Positions 27,934 to 37,145 are shown, counted from the stretch's first letter. The stretch: 64,000 nt of DNA from Mesorhizobium sp. (GCA_027492275.1 JAPUFC010000030.1:33295-97294), one strand, 5' to 3'. Notes: generated by a model from the letters alone, not told the origin. Numbers and translations are program-made.

Positions 27934-27954
27934 TTAATTAATCGCATTAATTAA
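27934..27954. promoter_or_regulatory. AT-rich palindromic operator upstream of ROK regulator
   Basis: TTAATTAAT and ATTAATTAA are perfect inverse arms around CGC. In this GC-rich background such an AT-only palindrome stands out. It lies 14 bases before the TTG start of the ROK-family regulator, directly upstream of its GGAG, and 118 bases upstream of the divergent FGE start. ROK-family repressors bind AT-rich inverted repeats, so autoregulation of the sulfatase/ABC operon, and perhaps of FGE, is likely. Confidence 0.7.
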
Positions 27955-27968
27955 CATCGGAGTCGATC

Positions 27969-29231
27969 TTGCTTCATTCCGATACCAAGTTCGAAGGCAG
28001 CCTCGGCCAGGTGCTCTCCGCGCTCGCGTTGCAGGGCGGCGTCGCCCGTCACCAGCTCGCGGACGATGTGGGCCTGACGCGCGCCACGGTGACCAAGGCC
28101 GTGCAGGAGCTGATGGATGCCGGCATCGTCGCCGAAGTCGAGCGTGGGCGTTCCTCGCCGCGCGGCGGCCCGCGGCCGATCCTGCTCGAGATCTGCCGCG
28201 ATGCCTTTCACGTCATCGGCCTGGACATAAGGCGCGAGAAGATAACGGGTTGCAGGGTCGATCTGGCAGCAAAGCTGAGGGAGACCGTTTCCGTCAGGCT
28301 CGACCCCACGGTGACGCCGGAAACCCTGGTCGAATCCCTCTACGAGATCGTCGACCGGTTGAAGGCGAGCTGCCCCGACGTGCCCCTCGGCGCGATCGGC
28401 GTCGGCTCCATCGGCCCCGTCGATGTCGCCACCGGGCGAAGCCACCCCATGAACTTCCCCGTGCTCGACGATCTGCCGGTCTGCGATCTCCTGGCGAAGC
28501 GATACCAGGTTCCGACGACGATCCGGATCGGAGCGATGGCGGCCGCCTATGGCGAGGAGCGCATGACGACGGGCGAGAGCGGACCGCTCAAGTCCATCGC
28601 CTTCGTGGTCATCGACTTCCGCGGCATCGGGCTGGGCCTGATCTCGGGCGGCTCCGGCTGGCTCACCGACCATGGCGGGGTCGGCGAGGTCGGACATGTG
28701 GCGATCGACATGAACGGCCGCGCCTGCGAATGCGGGCGCCGCGGATGCCTGGTCCAGTACGCGTCCGGACTGGCGGCGCTGAGGATGCGGGACGCCAGCG
28801 GGATCGGCCACGGCCACAGCGAGTCGATGCTGTCGGAGCTGGCGCTCGATGCCGAGCGCGGCGACGAACAGGCGCAAAAGGCGCTGCTGGAGGCCGGCCG
28901 GTATCTGGGTTCCGCGATCGTCGACATCGACCGGCTCCTGCGGCCGTCCCGGATCGTGGTCGGCAGCTCCCATGACCATATGGCCGAATGGTACATGAAG
29001 GGCGTGCACGCCTATATCGAGGAAATCCACGAGGCCAGCGACTTCACCGCGCTGCAGGAGCGGCTGATGCTCGCGCGCAAGGGCAGCGCCGCGATCGCCT
29101 ACGGCGCGGCGGCGCTGCAGATCAAGAATTTCATGATCGCCCCGTCGGCGATACTCGGCATCCTGTCGAGGCAGGACCGGGCGGGGCTTCAACGGCGGCG
29201 ATCGGAGCAGATTCGAACGCCCGCAAGGTGA
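27969..29231 (+). CDS. ROK-family transcriptional regulator (NagC/XylR type)
   Basis: The 420-residue protein has an N-terminal winged helix (about residues 10-75: LQGGVARHQLADDVGLTRATVTKAVQ) and a ROK sugar-kinase-like domain. The zinc site of ROK proteins is intact as CECGRRGC (about residues 255-262), preceded by GEVGHVAID. The start is TTG 27969, six bases after GGAG. It is the first gene of a same-strand run through an ABC transporter to a sulfatase, so it most likely represses that operon until a sugar ligand appears. Confidence 0.92.
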   Translation: MLHSDTKFEGSLGQVLSALALQGGVARHQLADDVGLTRATVTKAVQELMDAGIVAEVERGRSSPRGGPRPILLEICRDAFHVIGLDIRREKITGCRVDLAAKLRETVSVRLDPTVTPETLVESLYEIVDRLKASCPDVPLGAIGVGSIGPVDVATGRSHPMNFPVLDDLPVCDLLAKRYQVPTTIRIGAMAAAYGEERMTTGESGPLKSIAFVVIDFRGIGLGLISGGSGWLTDHGGVGEVGHVAIDMNGRACECGRRGCLVQYASGLAALRMRDASGIGHGHSESMLSELALDAERGDEQAQKALLEAGRYLGSAIVDIDRLLRPSRIVVGSSHDHMAEWYMKGVHAYIEEIHEASDFTALQERLMLARKGSAAIAYGAAALQIKNFMIAPSAILGILSRQDRAGLQRRRSEQIRTPAR

Positions 29232-29251
29232 CCACCAAGGGAGGACCATCC

Positions 29252-30589
29252 ATGAAAACCTTATCCAAGTTCCTGCTCGCCGCGCTGGCGGCCAGCACCG
29301 CCGGCACCGCCTATGCCGCCGACAACGACCCGAAGCGGTTCGCGGGCACCACCCTCGACATGCTCTATGCCGAGATTTCCTTCATCCCCGGCCTGAAGAT
29401 GCTGCTTCCCGAATTCGAAGCCAAGACCGGCATCAAGGTGAACATCGAGACCATGGCGGAGGCCGCCGCCGTCCAGAAGGCGCAGGTCGAGGCCGCCACC
29501 GGCACGGGCGCCTACGACCTGTTCGGAATCCAGAGCGGCAACCTGCCCCTCTACGCGCAGAACGGATGGCTCAAGCCGGTCAAGGACTTCATCGGCGACG
29601 CATCCATCTCCGACCCCGCCCAGTTGCAGATCGACGACTTCATCCCGTCGACGCTGAAGGGCATGGCCTACCAGGACACGCAATACTGCCTGCCCTTCTT
29701 CGCCGCCACCACGATCCTCTATTACCAGATGGACAAGTTCAAGGCGGCCGGCATCGAGAGCGCGCCGAAGACGTTCGACGAACTTCTCGACGCGGCCAGC
29801 AAGGTCAACACGGCGTCCCTGCCCGCGATCGCGGTCCGCGGCGCGCCCGCCACGACTGCCGGAAACATCTGGATCTTCAACACATTCCTCTACGGGTCCG
29901 GCGGCAAGTATTTCAAGGACTTCCCCAATGACCTGACGCCGGTGGTCAATTCGCCGGAAGCCGTCAAGGCGCTCGAGACCTATGTGAAGCTCAAGCAGTC
30001 CTACGCCCCCAAGGGCGCCGTGAACTTCACCTTCGACGACGTCGTCACGGCGATGCAGCAGGGCACCGTCGCGATGGCGATCGAGGGCGCGCCGCTGGCT
30101 GGCCGAATCCTGGACCCGAAGCAGTCGAAGGTCGCGAACAATCTCGGCTTCGCCGTGGTGCCCGGCGGCGCCGCCGGCCCGAAGCCGGCCTTCGCCTCGC
30201 ACGGCCTGTGCATCTCGAAGGACTCGGACAATCCGGAAGCGGCCTACATGTTCCTGGAATGGGCGACGAGCTTCGACACGATGGTCAAGGTCTCGCAGAA
30301 TTCCCAGTACCTGGCCACGCCGCGCAATTCGGTCTGGACCAACAAGGACTTCCGCGCCAAGTACGACTTCAATTTCGGCGGCGGATCGTTCCTGGAAGCC
30401 TATCAGGCGAGCCTGGCCGACGCGCCGTCCGACTACTACCCCGCCTTCCCCGCCTGGACGGTCGTGTCGAACCGCATGGGACAGGCCGTGCAGGCCGCCG
30501 AGATCGGCCAGGCGACGCCGCAGGCCGCGCTGGATCAGGCCAACGCGGACATCACGAACATCATGAAGCAGGAAGGCCTGCTGAAGTAA
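29252..30589 (+). CDS. carbohydrate ABC transporter substrate-binding protein
   Basis: The 445-residue protein has a Sec signal ending AYA (residue 23) and a family 1 binding-protein fold: DMLYAEISFIPGLKMLLPEFEAKTG, then YDLFGIQSGNLPLYAQNGWLKPV as the hinge region, and FGFAVVPGGAAG-like segments in the second lobe. GGGAGG precedes ATG 29252 by eight bases. It follows the regulator by 20 bases and feeds the two permeases downstream. Linked to a sulfatase, it may bind a sulfated sugar or the sugar released by the sulfatase. Confidence 0.92.
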   Translation: MKTLSKFLLAALAASTAGTAYAADNDPKRFAGTTLDMLYAEISFIPGLKMLLPEFEAKTGIKVNIETMAEAAAVQKAQVEAATGTGAYDLFGIQSGNLPLYAQNGWLKPVKDFIGDASISDPAQLQIDDFIPSTLKGMAYQDTQYCLPFFAATTILYYQMDKFKAAGIESAPKTFDELLDAASKVNTASLPAIAVRGAPATTAGNIWIFNTFLYGSGGKYFKDFPNDLTPVVNSPEAVKALETYVKLKQSYAPKGAVNFTFDDVVTAMQQGTVAMAIEGAPLAGRILDPKQSKVANNLGFAVVPGGAAGPKPAFASHGLCISKDSDNPEAAYMFLEWATSFDTMVKVSQNSQYLATPRNSVWTNKDFRAKYDFNFGGGSFLEAYQASLADAPSDYYPAFPAWTVVSNRMGQAVQAAEIGQATPQAALDQANADITNIMKQEGLLK

Positions 30590-30666
30590 TCGTGCCTGAA
30601 ATCGCGGGGGAGACCGGCAACGGCTCCCCGCACCTCCCGACGCCTGGCGACCAACGCGAGATTCTG

Positions 30667-31596
30667 ATGGCAGCCGCATCCATGCCGGACACGATGGCGC
30701 TCGTGCGCCTGTCGTACCGTCGTTCGAATTCCGGATACAAACGGTTCGTGATACCGGCGATGTTCGTCATCGCCGTTCTCACCATCGTGCCTATCCTGAT
30801 GACGGTGGCGTTGAGCATGACGTCGCTGTCCTATCTCAACACCAGGCCGACCGCCTTCATCGGCATGGAGAACTACGTCGAACTGTTCAGGGACCAGCGT
30901 TTCCTGAACAGCCTGTGGCAGAGCGCGATCCTCATTTTCGGACCCCTGCCCTTTCAGCTCCTGTTCGGCTTCTTCCTCGCCCTGACCATGAACGAGCGCC
31001 TTCCCGGCATGGGCTGGCTGCGGCTGATCTTCATCATCCCGATGTTCTTTCCCCCCATCGTCATGGGGCTGATGTGGAAGGTGATGTTCACCCCGCAGCT
31101 CGGCGGCATCAATTACTATCTGAGCCTGATCGGCATCCAGGGGCCGCTGTGGCTTGGCGAGCCGTTCTATGCCCTGATCTCCATCTGCATCGCGGCGATC
31201 TGGGGCTGGACGCCCTTCGTCGCGGTCATGTTCTACACGGCCATGCAGACCTTTCCGAAGGACCTCTACGAGGCCTCGCGCATCGACGGCGCCACCTGGT
31301 CGCAGCAATTGCGGTTCGTGACGCTGCCGCTGCTGCGGGAGACGGCGCTGGTCGTGATCGTCTTCCGCATCATGGAGGCGCTGGCGATCTTCCCGATCAT
31401 CTTCGTCATGACGTCGGGCGGTCCGGCTGGATCGACGGAAACCGCGAACTACTACGCCTACACGGCGGGCTTCCAGTTCCTCAAGGTCGGCTATGCGTCC
31501 TCGATCATTCTGACCTTCCTCGCCATGCTGTTCATCATCCTCGGGCCCGCCACGCGGATGCTGCTGCGCAAGGTCGGGGCGGAGGGGGAGCGCTGA
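30667..31596 (+). CDS. carbohydrate ABC transporter permease (MalF/UgpA type)
   Basis: The 309-residue inner-membrane protein has six predicted helices starting at FVIPAMFVIAVLTIVPILM (about residues 23-41). The cytoplasmic EAA loop that contacts the ATPase is clear as LYEASRIDGATWSQQLRFVTLPLL. The frame runs upstream without a start that adds recognisable sequence; ATG 30667 gives the usual length, with an ATG 15 bases further on as an alternative. Its stop overlaps the next permease start as TGATG. Confidence 0.92.
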   Translation: MAAASMPDTMALVRLSYRRSNSGYKRFVIPAMFVIAVLTIVPILMTVALSMTSLSYLNTRPTAFIGMENYVELFRDQRFLNSLWQSAILIFGPLPFQLLFGFFLALTMNERLPGMGWLRLIFIIPMFFPPIVMGLMWKVMFTPQLGGINYYLSLIGIQGPLWLGEPFYALISICIAAIWGWTPFVAVMFYTAMQTFPKDLYEASRIDGATWSQQLRFVTLPLLRETALVVIVFRIMEALAIFPIIFVMTSGGPAGSTETANYYAYTAGFQFLKVGYASSIILTFLAMLFIILGPATRMLLRKVGAEGER

Positions 31597-32423
31597 TGAA
31601 GACGCGCAGCACCAAAGTCACGCTCGGCCTCTACACGTTCGGCATCGTCTGGGGCTTCGTCATCGTGGCGCCGGTCTTCTGGCTCGCGCTGCTGTCTTTG
31701 AAGACCCCGCTCGACGCCTTCGCCGTTCCGCCGAAGCTGTTCTTCGAGCCCACGCTGGACGCCTATTTCGCCGTGTTCGGCGACAGCAAGTTCCTCGCCG
31801 CCATCGCCAACAGCTTCATCATATCCGTCGGTTCGGTGGTGCTGTCGTTGCTGATCGCGATCCCGGCCGCCTACGGCCTGCGCAACATGCGCGGACCGCT
31901 GCGCTACAATTCCATGCTGGCCATCCTGCTGATACGGATGGTGCCGGGCATGGTGTACCTCCTGCCCTTCTTCGTGCTCTACAAATATCTCAACCTGCTC
32001 GACACCCATATCGGGCTGATCATCGTCCACCTCATCTTCAACGTGCCGCTGATCATCTGGATGCTCGCGCCGATCTGGGCGTCGATCCCGAAGGACCTCA
32101 GCGAAGCATCCCGCATCGACGGCGCGACGCCGCTGCAGATTCTTCTTCTGGTGGACCTGCCGCTGGTCAAGGGCGGAATCCTCGCCTCCTCGATCCTCGC
32201 CTTCATCTTCTCGTGGAACGAGTTCCTGTTCGCGCTGATCCTCACCCGCCGGACCGTCGTCACCCTGCCGGTCGCGATCGTCAACTTCCTCGCCTACGAG
32301 GGGACCGAATGGGGCAAGATTTCCGCCGCCTCGATGTTCATCATCGTGCCGGCCATGGTCTTCGGCTTCCTGGTCAGGCGCTACATGATCGCGGGCCTGT
32401 CCAGCGGCGCGATCAAGGGGTGA
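31596..32423 (+). CDS. carbohydrate ABC transporter permease (MalG/UgpE type)
   Basis: The 275-residue partner permease has six predicted helices and the EAA motif LSEASRIDGATPLQILLLVDLPL near residues 165-187. ATG 31596 overlaps the preceding stop codon, which fixes the start and indicates coupled translation in a 1:1 ratio with the MalF-type subunit. The FSWNEFLFALIL segment is typical of the MalG group. The ATPase gene follows after 29 bases. Confidence 0.93.
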   Translation: MKTRSTKVTLGLYTFGIVWGFVIVAPVFWLALLSLKTPLDAFAVPPKLFFEPTLDAYFAVFGDSKFLAAIANSFIISVGSVVLSLLIAIPAAYGLRNMRGPLRYNSMLAILLIRMVPGMVYLLPFFVLYKYLNLLDTHIGLIIVHLIFNVPLIIWMLAPIWASIPKDLSEASRIDGATPLQILLLVDLPLVKGGILASSILAFIFSWNEFLFALILTRRTVVTLPVAIVNFLAYEGTEWGKISAASMFIIVPAMVFGFLVRRYMIAGLSSGAIKG

Positions 32424-32452
32424 GGCGGCGCTCGTCGTAAGGATCATGGCAA

Positions 32453-33535
32453 ATGGCTGAAATCGTTCTGTCGAATGTCGGCAAGGTTTATCCCAACGGC
32501 CAGAGCGCCGTGACGGACCTCAATCTGACGATCCGTGACAAGGAATTCCTCGTTCTGGTCGGCCCCTCCGGCTGCGGAAAGTCGACGATCCTGCGCATGA
32601 TCGCCGGGCTGGAGGACATCTCCAGCGGCACCCTGACGATCGGCGGCCGGGTCGCGAACGACCTGGAGCCGAAGGACCGCGACCTCGCCATGGTCTTCCA
32701 GTCCTACGCGCTCTATCCGCACATGACCGTCGCGGAGAACATCGGCTTCCCGCTGCGCCTGGCCAAGGTCGACAAGGGCGAGATCGATAGGGCGGTGCGC
32801 GAGGCGGCCCGCATTCTGGAGCTGGGGCCCTATCTCGATCGCCGCCCCGCCCAGCTTTCCGGCGGTCAGCGCCAGCGCGTGGCCATGGGCCGGGCGATCG
32901 TGCGCAAGACCTCCGTCTACCTTCTCGATGAGCCGCTCTCCAATCTCGACGCCAAGCTGCGCGACCAGACGCGCAGCGAGATGGTCGACCTGCAGATGCG
33001 CCTCGGCGTCACGACGGTCTATGTCACCCACGACCAGGTCGAGGCCATGACGATGGGCCACCGCGTCGCCGTCATGAAGGATGGCTTCCTCCAGCAGGTC
33101 GCCGAGCCGAAAGTTCTCTACAACAAGCCCGTGAACGCCTTCGTCGCCGCGTTCATCGGGACGCCGGCGATGAATTTCCTCGATGCCGAATTCGTGGACG
33201 ACCAGCTTGTCGTCGCGGGCAAGCCCGTGACGGTGACCGACCAGGCCCGCGCGAACTTGCGCACCCACACCGGAACTTCCCTGACGCTCGGCGTGCGTCC
33301 CGAACACCTCGCTCTGTCAGACAGCGGCATCGGCGCGGAAGTCAGCGGTGTCGAATGGCTCGGATCGGATGCGATCGTGCGGGTGCGCTATTCCGACCGG
33401 GGTGCTCAAAAGACGCTGGTTCTGCGCTGCGACGGCGAAACCGGCGTGAAGAGGGGCGACATCGTCCACGTGCACCTCGGCCGCGGCATTCACGTCTTCG
33501 ACGAGGCGGGCCGGCGCATCGAAGACGGCACCTGA
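32453..33535 (+). CDS. carbohydrate ABC transporter ATP-binding protein (MalK/UgpC type)
   Basis: The 360-residue ATPase has Walker [10 protein letters not shown] (residues 37-45), the [16 protein letters not shown] signature, Walker [16 protein letters not shown] and the switch HDQVEAMT. Residues 240-358 form the extra C-terminal OB-type regulatory domain of the MalK/UgpC group. It energises the two permeases upstream. The sulfatase gene begins 58 bases downstream, within the same predicted transcript. Confidence 0.95.
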   Translation: MAEIVLSNVGKVYPNGQSAVTDLNLTIRDKEFLVLVGPSGCGKSTILRMIAGLEDISSGTLTIGGRVANDLEPKDRDLAMVFQSYALYPHMTVAENIGFPLRLAKVDKGEIDRAVREAARILELGPYLDRRPAQLSGGQRQRVAMGRAIVRKTSVYLLDEPLSNLDAKLRDQTRSEMVDLQMRLGVTTVYVTHDQVEAMTMGHRVAVMKDGFLQQVAEPKVLYNKPVNAFVAAFIGTPAMNFLDAEFVDDQLVVAGKPVTVTDQARANLRTHTGTSLTLGVRPEHLALSDSGIGAEVSGVEWLGSDAIVRVRYSDRGAQKTLVLRCDGETGVKRGDIVHVHLGRGIHVFDEAGRRIEDGT

Positions 33536-33593
33536 GATCAGGCCGCCGAACCGACAGACGATCTTTCAAGACAGTGCAATTGGAGTGAACACG

Positions 33594-35075
33594 ATGCGGC
33601 GTCCGAACGTCCTGTGGATCTGTACCGACCAGCAGAGGTGGGACACGCTGTCCTATTTCGGGTTCCAGGGCGCCCGCACGCCGAACATCGACCGGCTGGC
33701 CGAAAAGGGCGTGGCCTTCGAGAGGACCTATTGCCAGAGCCCGATCTGCACCCCCAGCCGCGCCTCGTTCCTGACCGGACAATATCCGATCGCCCACCAG
33801 AACCACCGCAACGGCAACACGGGCTTCCGCGACAATCTGCGTCTGGTCCCGAAAATGTTCGAGGACGCCGGCTACGAGACGGGCCTGATCGGGAAGCTGC
33901 ATCTGTCGCGCAGCAAGGGCGTGGTCGAGCGGCGTCCGGCGGCGGACGGCTACAAGGAGTTCTACTGGAGCCACCACCCCGACCCGGACTGGCCCGAGGG
34001 ACACGACTATCAGGACTGGCTCGCCGAAAAAGGCGTCGACGCCGAAGCCATCTACAACCGCAAGCGCGCCTACGGACCGGGCGTCGAGGCCGACGTCCAC
34101 CAGACGACCTGGGCGGGCGAACGGGCGAGCAGCTTCATGGAGCGCCATGCCGGCAAGCCGTGGTTCCTGTCCATCAACCTGTTCGACCCGCACCCGCCCT
34201 TCGATCCGCCGGCCAACTACCTGGCCCAGTTCGACCTCAACGACATGCCGGCTCCGATCTTTGCCGAGTCGGACATGCAGCATCAGGCGAAGTTCAAGGA
34301 CATCGACCAGCAGATCACCATCCCGGTCGACCCGAGGCGCGGCGATCCGAGCTCGGAGCTCTACGAAAATCCGCCGCTCGCCGCCGACACGGAAGGCCGC
34401 GACACCCCGCCGACCCTCTACAACGCCAAGTATATCCGCGCCTGCTACCACGCCATGATCGCGCTTATCGACGACATGGTCGGCGATCTGGTGCGCAAGC
34501 TCGAGGAGACGGGACAGGCGGACGACACGATCATCCTCTTCATGAGCGATCATGGCGAGATGCTCGGCGACCACGGCATCATCTACAAGGGCTGCCGCTT
34601 CTACGAGGGCATGATCCACGTTCCGATGATCTTCTCGTGGCCGGGGCACCTGAAGGAAGGGCTGGTCTCCAGCGCCCTGACGGAGCTGGTCGACATTCCC
34701 CAGACGCTTCTGGAGGCCGCCGGCCTGGAGGCGGACGACGAGATGCAGGGCCGCTCGCTGCTGAGCCTTCTCAAAGGCGAAAGCCGCGCCGACCACCACA
34801 AGGACTATGTGCTGTGTGAATACGCCGACGCGCTGGACATACCGGGAGGCAAGCACACCCGCGCCAGCATGTATTTTGACGGACGCTACAAGCTCAGCGT
34901 CTATCACGGCACGGGGCTCGGCGAATTGTTCGACCTCGAGACGGACCCCGACGAAGTGCGGGATCTGTGGGACGACCAGGCGTCGCAGGGGCTGAAGGCC
35001 GGGCTGATCGCGAAACATTTCGACGCGATGATGCTGGCGTCAGGCGGTGGTCCGGCGCGAACCGCGCCCTACTGA
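33594..35075 (+). CDS. type I sulfatase (sulfatase 1)
   Basis: The 493-residue enzyme has the S1-family active-site block CQSPICTPSRASFLTG, where Cys52 should be converted to formylglycine. Metal-binding residues are seen in VLWICTDQQ (near residue 12) and SDHGEMLGDHG (Asp319, His320). GKLHLSR is the lysine segment after the active site. ATG 33594 is preferred over GTG 33585 because TGGAG overlaps the GTG and lies eight bases before the ATG. No signal peptide is visible, so the enzyme should act in the cytoplasm on an imported sulfate ester. It ends the ROK-ABC operon at a strong terminator. Confidence 0.94.
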   Translation: MRRPNVLWICTDQQRWDTLSYFGFQGARTPNIDRLAEKGVAFERTYCQSPICTPSRASFLTGQYPIAHQNHRNGNTGFRDNLRLVPKMFEDAGYETGLIGKLHLSRSKGVVERRPAADGYKEFYWSHHPDPDWPEGHDYQDWLAEKGVDAEAIYNRKRAYGPGVEADVHQTTWAGERASSFMERHAGKPWFLSINLFDPHPPFDPPANYLAQFDLNDMPAPIFAESDMQHQAKFKDIDQQITIPVDPRRGDPSSELYENPPLAADTEGRDTPPTLYNAKYIRACYHAMIALIDDMVGDLVRKLEETGQADDTIILFMSDHGEMLGDHGIIYKGCRFYEGMIHVPMIFSWPGHLKEGLVSSALTELVDIPQTLLEAAGLEADDEMQGRSLLSLLKGESRADHHKDYVLCEYADALDIPGGKHTRASMYFDGRYKLSVYHGTGLGELFDLETDPDEVRDLWDDQASQGLKAGLIAKHFDAMMLASGGGPARTAPY

Positions 35076-35111
35076 AGGCTCGGACCGGCCGCCCGGTCCC
35101 CTAGCAATCCA

Positions 35112-35140
35112 AAAAGGGGCGCTATCCCGGCGCCCCTTTT
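35112..35140. terminator. bidirectional intrinsic terminator
   Basis: A perfect 11-base stem (AAAAGGGGCGC and GCGCCCCTTTT) with a seven-base loop lies between the convergent stops of sulfatase 1 (35075) and the SDR (35145). The A-run on one arm and T-run on the other let it end transcripts from both sides. It is the clearest terminator in the window. Confidence 0.93.
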
Positions 35141-35144
35141 GCGG

Positions 35145-35918
35145 TCAGCTCATCCACTGCCCGCCGTCGACATTGTAGGTCTGGGCGACGACATAGTCGG
35201 ACTCGCCGCTGGCGAGGAAAATCGCCATGCCGGTCAGGTCCTCCGCCGTGCCCATGCGACCGTAGGGAACGGCCTCGCCCACTTCCTTCTTCTTCTGGCC
35301 GGGCGCCTTGTTCTCGTATTTGGCGAAGAACGCATCCACCCCGTCCCAATGCTCGCCGTCCACGACGCCGGGGGAGATCGCGTTGACGTTGATCCGATGC
35401 CGGATCAGGTCGAGACCGGCGGACTGGGTCAGCGAGATGACGGCGGCCTTCGTCGCGCAGTAGACCGCGACGAGCGCCTCGCCGCGACGCCCCGCCTGCG
35501 AGGCCATGTTGATGATCTTGCCGCCGCCCCCACGTTCGATCATGTGCCTGGCAACCGCCTGCAAGGTGAACAGCGTTCCCGCGAAGTTGACCGCGAAAAC
35601 CCGATCATAGTCCTGGCGCTTGATCTCGACGATCGGCGAGGCCGTGAACAGTGCGGCATTGTTGATGAGGATGTCGATCCGGCCCAGACCTTCGACGGTC
35701 CGCGCCACGGCGCCGTCGATGCTCTCCTGCCTGGTCACGTCCATCTCCACGGCGATCGCGTTTTCGCCAAGCGATCTGGCGGCCTGCCGGGCGGCCTCGA
35801 CATTGATGTCGGCGATGGCGACCCGCGCCCCCTCGCCCACGAACGCCTTGGCGAAGGCCAGTCCGATTCCCCGCGCCGCACCTGTTATCAACGCACATTT
35901 GCCTTCGAGACGGCCCAT
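35145..35918 (-). CDS. smoS: SDR-family hexitol (sorbitol/galactitol) dehydrogenase, SmoS-like
   Basis: The 257-residue short-chain dehydrogenase has TGAARGIG for NAD, NNAALF, and the catalytic Ser and YCATK motif in ASQAGRRGEALVAVYCATKA. The stretch through SQAGRRGEAL, GVVDGEHWDGVDA and the end NVDGGQWMS strongly resembles the SmoS/PolS sorbitol dehydrogenase of rhodobacteria, which oxidises sorbitol to fructose and galactitol to tagatose. ATG 35918 follows a GTG three bases earlier. It lies downstream of a LacI regulator and near a tagatose-type kinase, which supports galactitol to tagatose as its role. Confidence 0.85.
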   Translation of the reverse strand: MGRLEGKCALITGAARGIGLAFAKAFVGEGARVAIADINVEAARQAARSLGENAIAVEMDVTRQESIDGAVARTVEGLGRIDILINNAALFTASPIVEIKRQDYDRVFAVNFAGTLFTLQAVARHMIERGGGGKIINMASQAGRRGEALVAVYCATKAAVISLTQSAGLDLIRHRINVNAISPGVVDGEHWDGVDAFFAKYENKAPGQKKKEVGEAVPYGRMGTAEDLTGMAIFLASGESDYVVAQTYNVDGGQWMS

Positions 35919-35989
35919 CACGACACCATTTGCTGTTGCTGGTTCTGCGCGGCGCCGACCATGGCACCCTCCGGCAGCCTACACTATTT

Positions 35990-36021
35990 TTGCCGCGCGT
36001 AAATATTACTCCGCGCGGCAA
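35990..36021. promoter_or_regulatory. inverted repeat with LacI-like half site upstream of the SDR
   Basis: TTGCCGCGCG at 35990-35999 and CGCGCGGCAA at 36012-36021 are perfect inverse arms around a 12-base AT-rich centre. The segment 35994-36004 (CGCGCGTAAAT) is identical to part of the palindrome before the LacI gene at 37091-37112. It lies 72 bases upstream of the SDR start. No T-run follows on either strand, so an operator for the SDR is more likely than a terminator of the LacI gene. Confidence 0.5.
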
Positions 36022-36022
36022 C

Positions 36023-37090
36023 TCAGGCCGATTGCCGGATCCTCAGCGCGCCGAGCAACGCATGCTCCTCAAAGCCGGAAGCGCCGTCCGGCCCGGCGAC
36101 GCGGCGATGCAGCAGTTCGACGGATTTGGCGGCGATGCCGCCGACATCCTGGGCGACGGTAGTCAGCGGCGGCGACATGTAGCGACTGAGCGGGTGATCG
36201 TCGTGTCCCGCGATCCGCAGCCGCCCGCCCTTGTCCTGGTCCGCGGCCCAAAGCCCATGGATCTGCGCCGCCCGGGACGCGCCGATCGCCAGCCGGTCGT
36301 TGGCGCACAGGATCGTGGCCTCGCGCAGCCGCCCATGCGCGAAATGATCGTCCATCACCTCCAGCGCATAGGCCTCGAAATCCCAGCCATGCTTGTCCGC
36401 CACGCCGGGATCGACCGGCACGATCTCCGCCGCGCGCTGCCTCAGCGCCATCGCGGCGCGAAAAGCCTGCTCCCGTTCCCGGCTGTTGGAATTGAGCTGC
36501 GGCATCGCGAAAAAGACCGGCGGCTCGCCGGTACGGCACAGATAATCGACCATCAGGCCGACGGTCGCGCGGTTGTCGGTGCCGACGAAATCCAGCGCAG
36601 CGCCCGCCCCGTGCGGTCGCGCGTCGACCACGACCGTTGGCAGGGTCTCCGACAGCTTTCGCAGCATGCGGGCCGACTCCTCGCCGCCGAGCGGCGCCAC
36701 GATCGCGCCGTCGACGTTCATCGAGGCGAGCCTGTCGGCCGCGTGCGCTTCCCGTTCGGTCGATCCGTGGGAGCACTGGGTCACGACGGTCCATCCCCGC
36801 GCCACCGCGCAGTCCTCGATGGCTTCGAGCAGGCTCGTGTAGAAGAGGTCGTTGAAAGACGGGATGACGACGCCGACCAGCCCCGTCGACTCGCGGTTCA
36901 TCCGGGTGGCGAAGAAGTTCGGAACGTAGTCCACGCCTTCCAGCCGCGCGCGGATCTTGGACGCCGTCCCGGGGCGGACGGTCGAGGGATCGCGGAAAAA
37001 ACGCGACAGCGTCGGACGCGACACGTCGATGGCGTCCGCCAGCTCCGCCATGGTCCGTATTCTCGGTTTTCCCGGCAATTCCCTGTCCAC
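36023..37090 (-). CDS. LacI-family transcriptional regulator
   Basis: The 355-residue regulator has an N-terminal helix-turn-helix (MAELADAIDVSRPTLSRFF, residues 14-32) with hinge RLEGVDYVPNFFATRM. A periplasmic-binding-type effector domain follows (LVGVVIPSFNDLFYTSLLEAIE onward, ending FEEHALLG). GTG 37090 is chosen because PRIRTMAEL is normally included in this subgroup; no strong ribosome site decides it, and a TTG at 37078 is possible. It sits between the SDR and the divergent kinase operon, and candidate operators lie on both sides. A hexitol or ketohexose is the likely effector. Confidence 0.9.
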   Translation of the reverse strand: MDRELPGKPRIRTMAELADAIDVSRPTLSRFFRDPSTVRPGTASKIRARLEGVDYVPNFFATRMNRESTGLVGVVIPSFNDLFYTSLLEAIEDCAVARGWTVVTQCSHGSTEREAHAADRLASMNVDGAIVAPLGGEESARMLRKLSETLPTVVVDARPHGAGAALDFVGTDNRATVGLMVDYLCRTGEPPVFFAMPQLNSNSREREQAFRAAMALRQRAAEIVPVDPGVADKHGWDFEAYALEVMDDHFAHGRLREATILCANDRLAIGASRAAQIHGLWAADQDKGGRLRIAGHDDHPLSRYMSPPLTTVAQDVGGIAAKSVELLHRRVAGPDGASGFEEHALLGALRIRQSA

Positions 37091-37112
37091 AAAATTGACG
37101 CGCGTAAATTTT
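37091..37112. promoter_or_regulatory. LacI-type palindromic operator between regulator and sugar kinase
   Basis: AAAATTGACGC and GCGTAAATTTT are inverse arms differing at one position, centred on CGCG as in typical LacI-family operators. The site abuts the LacI start and ends 33 bases before the GTG of the divergent kinase gene. It shares CGCGCGTAAAT with the site before the SDR, so one regulator probably controls both directions and the SDR. Confidence 0.7.
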
Positions 37113-37145
37113 CTGCCTAGATGACTATAACGACGGAGGTGTTTT

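Noticed and set aside
35990..36021. Intrinsic terminator of the LacI gene
   Set aside because: The inverted repeat is followed by an A-run, not a T-run, on the transcribed strand; an operator role fits better.
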